5,745 bases of DNA from an uncultured Collinsella sp. (GTDB lineage Bacteria > Actinomycetota > Coriobacteriia > Coriobacteriales > Coriobacteriaceae): positions 1 through 5,745 of the forward strand of contig CABQNA010000105.1 in NCBI GenBank assembly GCA_902465425.1, read 5' to 3'. Below the pieces are notes generated by a model. The model worked only from the letters and a program-made list of their open reading frames with translations, made no database searches and was not told the origin of the DNA. Shown piece by piece: positions 5,340-5,745 of the stretch. How positions within the stretch are numbered: the stretch's first letter is position 1; the number at the start of each line of letters is the position of its first letter. The position numbers and the translations under genes were made by a program.

Positions 5340-5745
5340 TTAGTCAATTGCGTTGAGCGCGTCGACCTGCGCAAGCCACAGTCGCGAGCTGGCGTCACTC
5401 GGCATACGCCAATCGCCGCGCGGGCTGAGCGTCACCGAGCCCACCTTGGGACCATCGGGCAGGCAGCTGCGCTTAAACTGCTGGGCGAAGAAGCGACGAT
5501 AGAACGTACGCAGCCACATGTGGATGGTAGCCTCGTCGTAGACGCCCTCGAAACTCTTGAGCGCCATGCGGTAGATCTTGCCCGGCTCAAAGCCAAAACG
5601 CAGCAGGTAGTAGAGGAAGTAGTCGTGCAACTCGTACGGGCCCACCAAATCCTCAGTCTTCTGTGCAATCTCGCCGTCGCCCGTGGGCGGCAGAAGCTCG
5701 GGGGACACCGGCGTATCGAGGATGTCAAGCAAGACCTCGGCGATA
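5340..5745 (-). CDS. nadE: NAD+ synthetase, glutamine-dependent, C-terminal part (5' end outside window)
   Basis: The last 134 or so residues of a gene that enters from the right edge on the - strand and ends in TAA. The motifs LVGPYELHDYFLYYLLRFGF, FAQQFKRSCLPDGPKVGS and LSPRGDWRMPSDA are characteristic of the C-terminal end of the synthetase domain in long NAD+ synthetases. These enzymes amidate nicotinic acid adenine dinucleotide to NAD+, using ammonia from an N-terminal glutaminase domain. That domain lies outside the window, so glutamine dependence is inferred from the C-terminal type. The reading frame stays open to the last base, so an internal TTG near 5732 is not the true start. A terminator hairpin follows 70 bases downstream, before the aminotransferase. 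NAD+ supply next to ldh is metabolically sensible, but this may be coincidental. Confidence 0.9.
   Translation of the reverse strand, partial: IAEVLLDILDTPVSPELLPPTGDGEIAQKTEDLVGPYELHDYFLYYLLRFGFEPGKIYRMALKSFEGVYDEATIHMWLRTFYRRFFAQQFKRSCLPDGPKVGSVTLSPRGDWRMPSDASSRLWLAQVDALNAID

Noticed and set aside
1..5745. CRISPR array, tRNA or rRNA gene, insertion sequence, or defence or toxin-antitoxin module
   Set aside because: There are no regularly spaced repeats, no cloverleaf or rRNA-like segments, no transposase frame and no small paired genes; nearly all sequence is accounted for by housekeeping genes and short gaps.

Overview
This GC-rich window, with ordinary housekeeping content, looks like bacterial chromosome. 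The lactate dehydrogenase, the Mbeg1/DUF2974-type hydrolase, the NdpA-family protein and the dense Shine-Dalgarno-led gene layout suggest a fermentative Gram-positive. My best guess is an actinobacterium of the class Coriobacteriia (Collinsella-like). That guess rests on the general look of the proteins, not on a marker gene.

Layout: the 3' end of dapH (lysine/diaminopimelate synthesis) lies on the + strand at the left edge and ends in its own hairpin terminator. Everything else is on the - strand, read from right to left: the 3' end of nadE (glutamine-dependent NAD+ synthetase, running off the right edge), a class I/II PLP aminotransferase of the diaminopimelate-aminotransferase type, ldh (L-lactate dehydrogenase), an Mbeg1-like alpha/beta hydrolase, and an NdpA-type nucleoid-associated protein that converges on dapH. 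No gap between genes exceeds about 205 bases. I see no tRNA, rRNA, CRISPR array, transposase or phage gene.

How the genes relate: ldh reoxidises NADH made in fermentation, and nadE makes NAD+. dapH and possibly the aminotransferase belong to diaminopimelate synthesis for lysine and peptidoglycan. The hydrolase and ndpA have no clear link to these pathways. The genes sit head to tail, but most gaps carry hairpins, so this is probably a string of mostly separate transcription units.

The non-coding DNA holds the less ordinary material. Two copies of a 30-31 base imperfect palindrome flank the hydrolase gene, and one has a duplicated arm. A textbook terminator hairpin with six U residues ends only 25 bases before the aminotransferase start codon, so that gene's transcript must apparently read through it. 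A second GC-rich hairpin sits 26 bases before the ldh start. I found no evidence for a new multi-gene system; the intergenic elements are the best leads.
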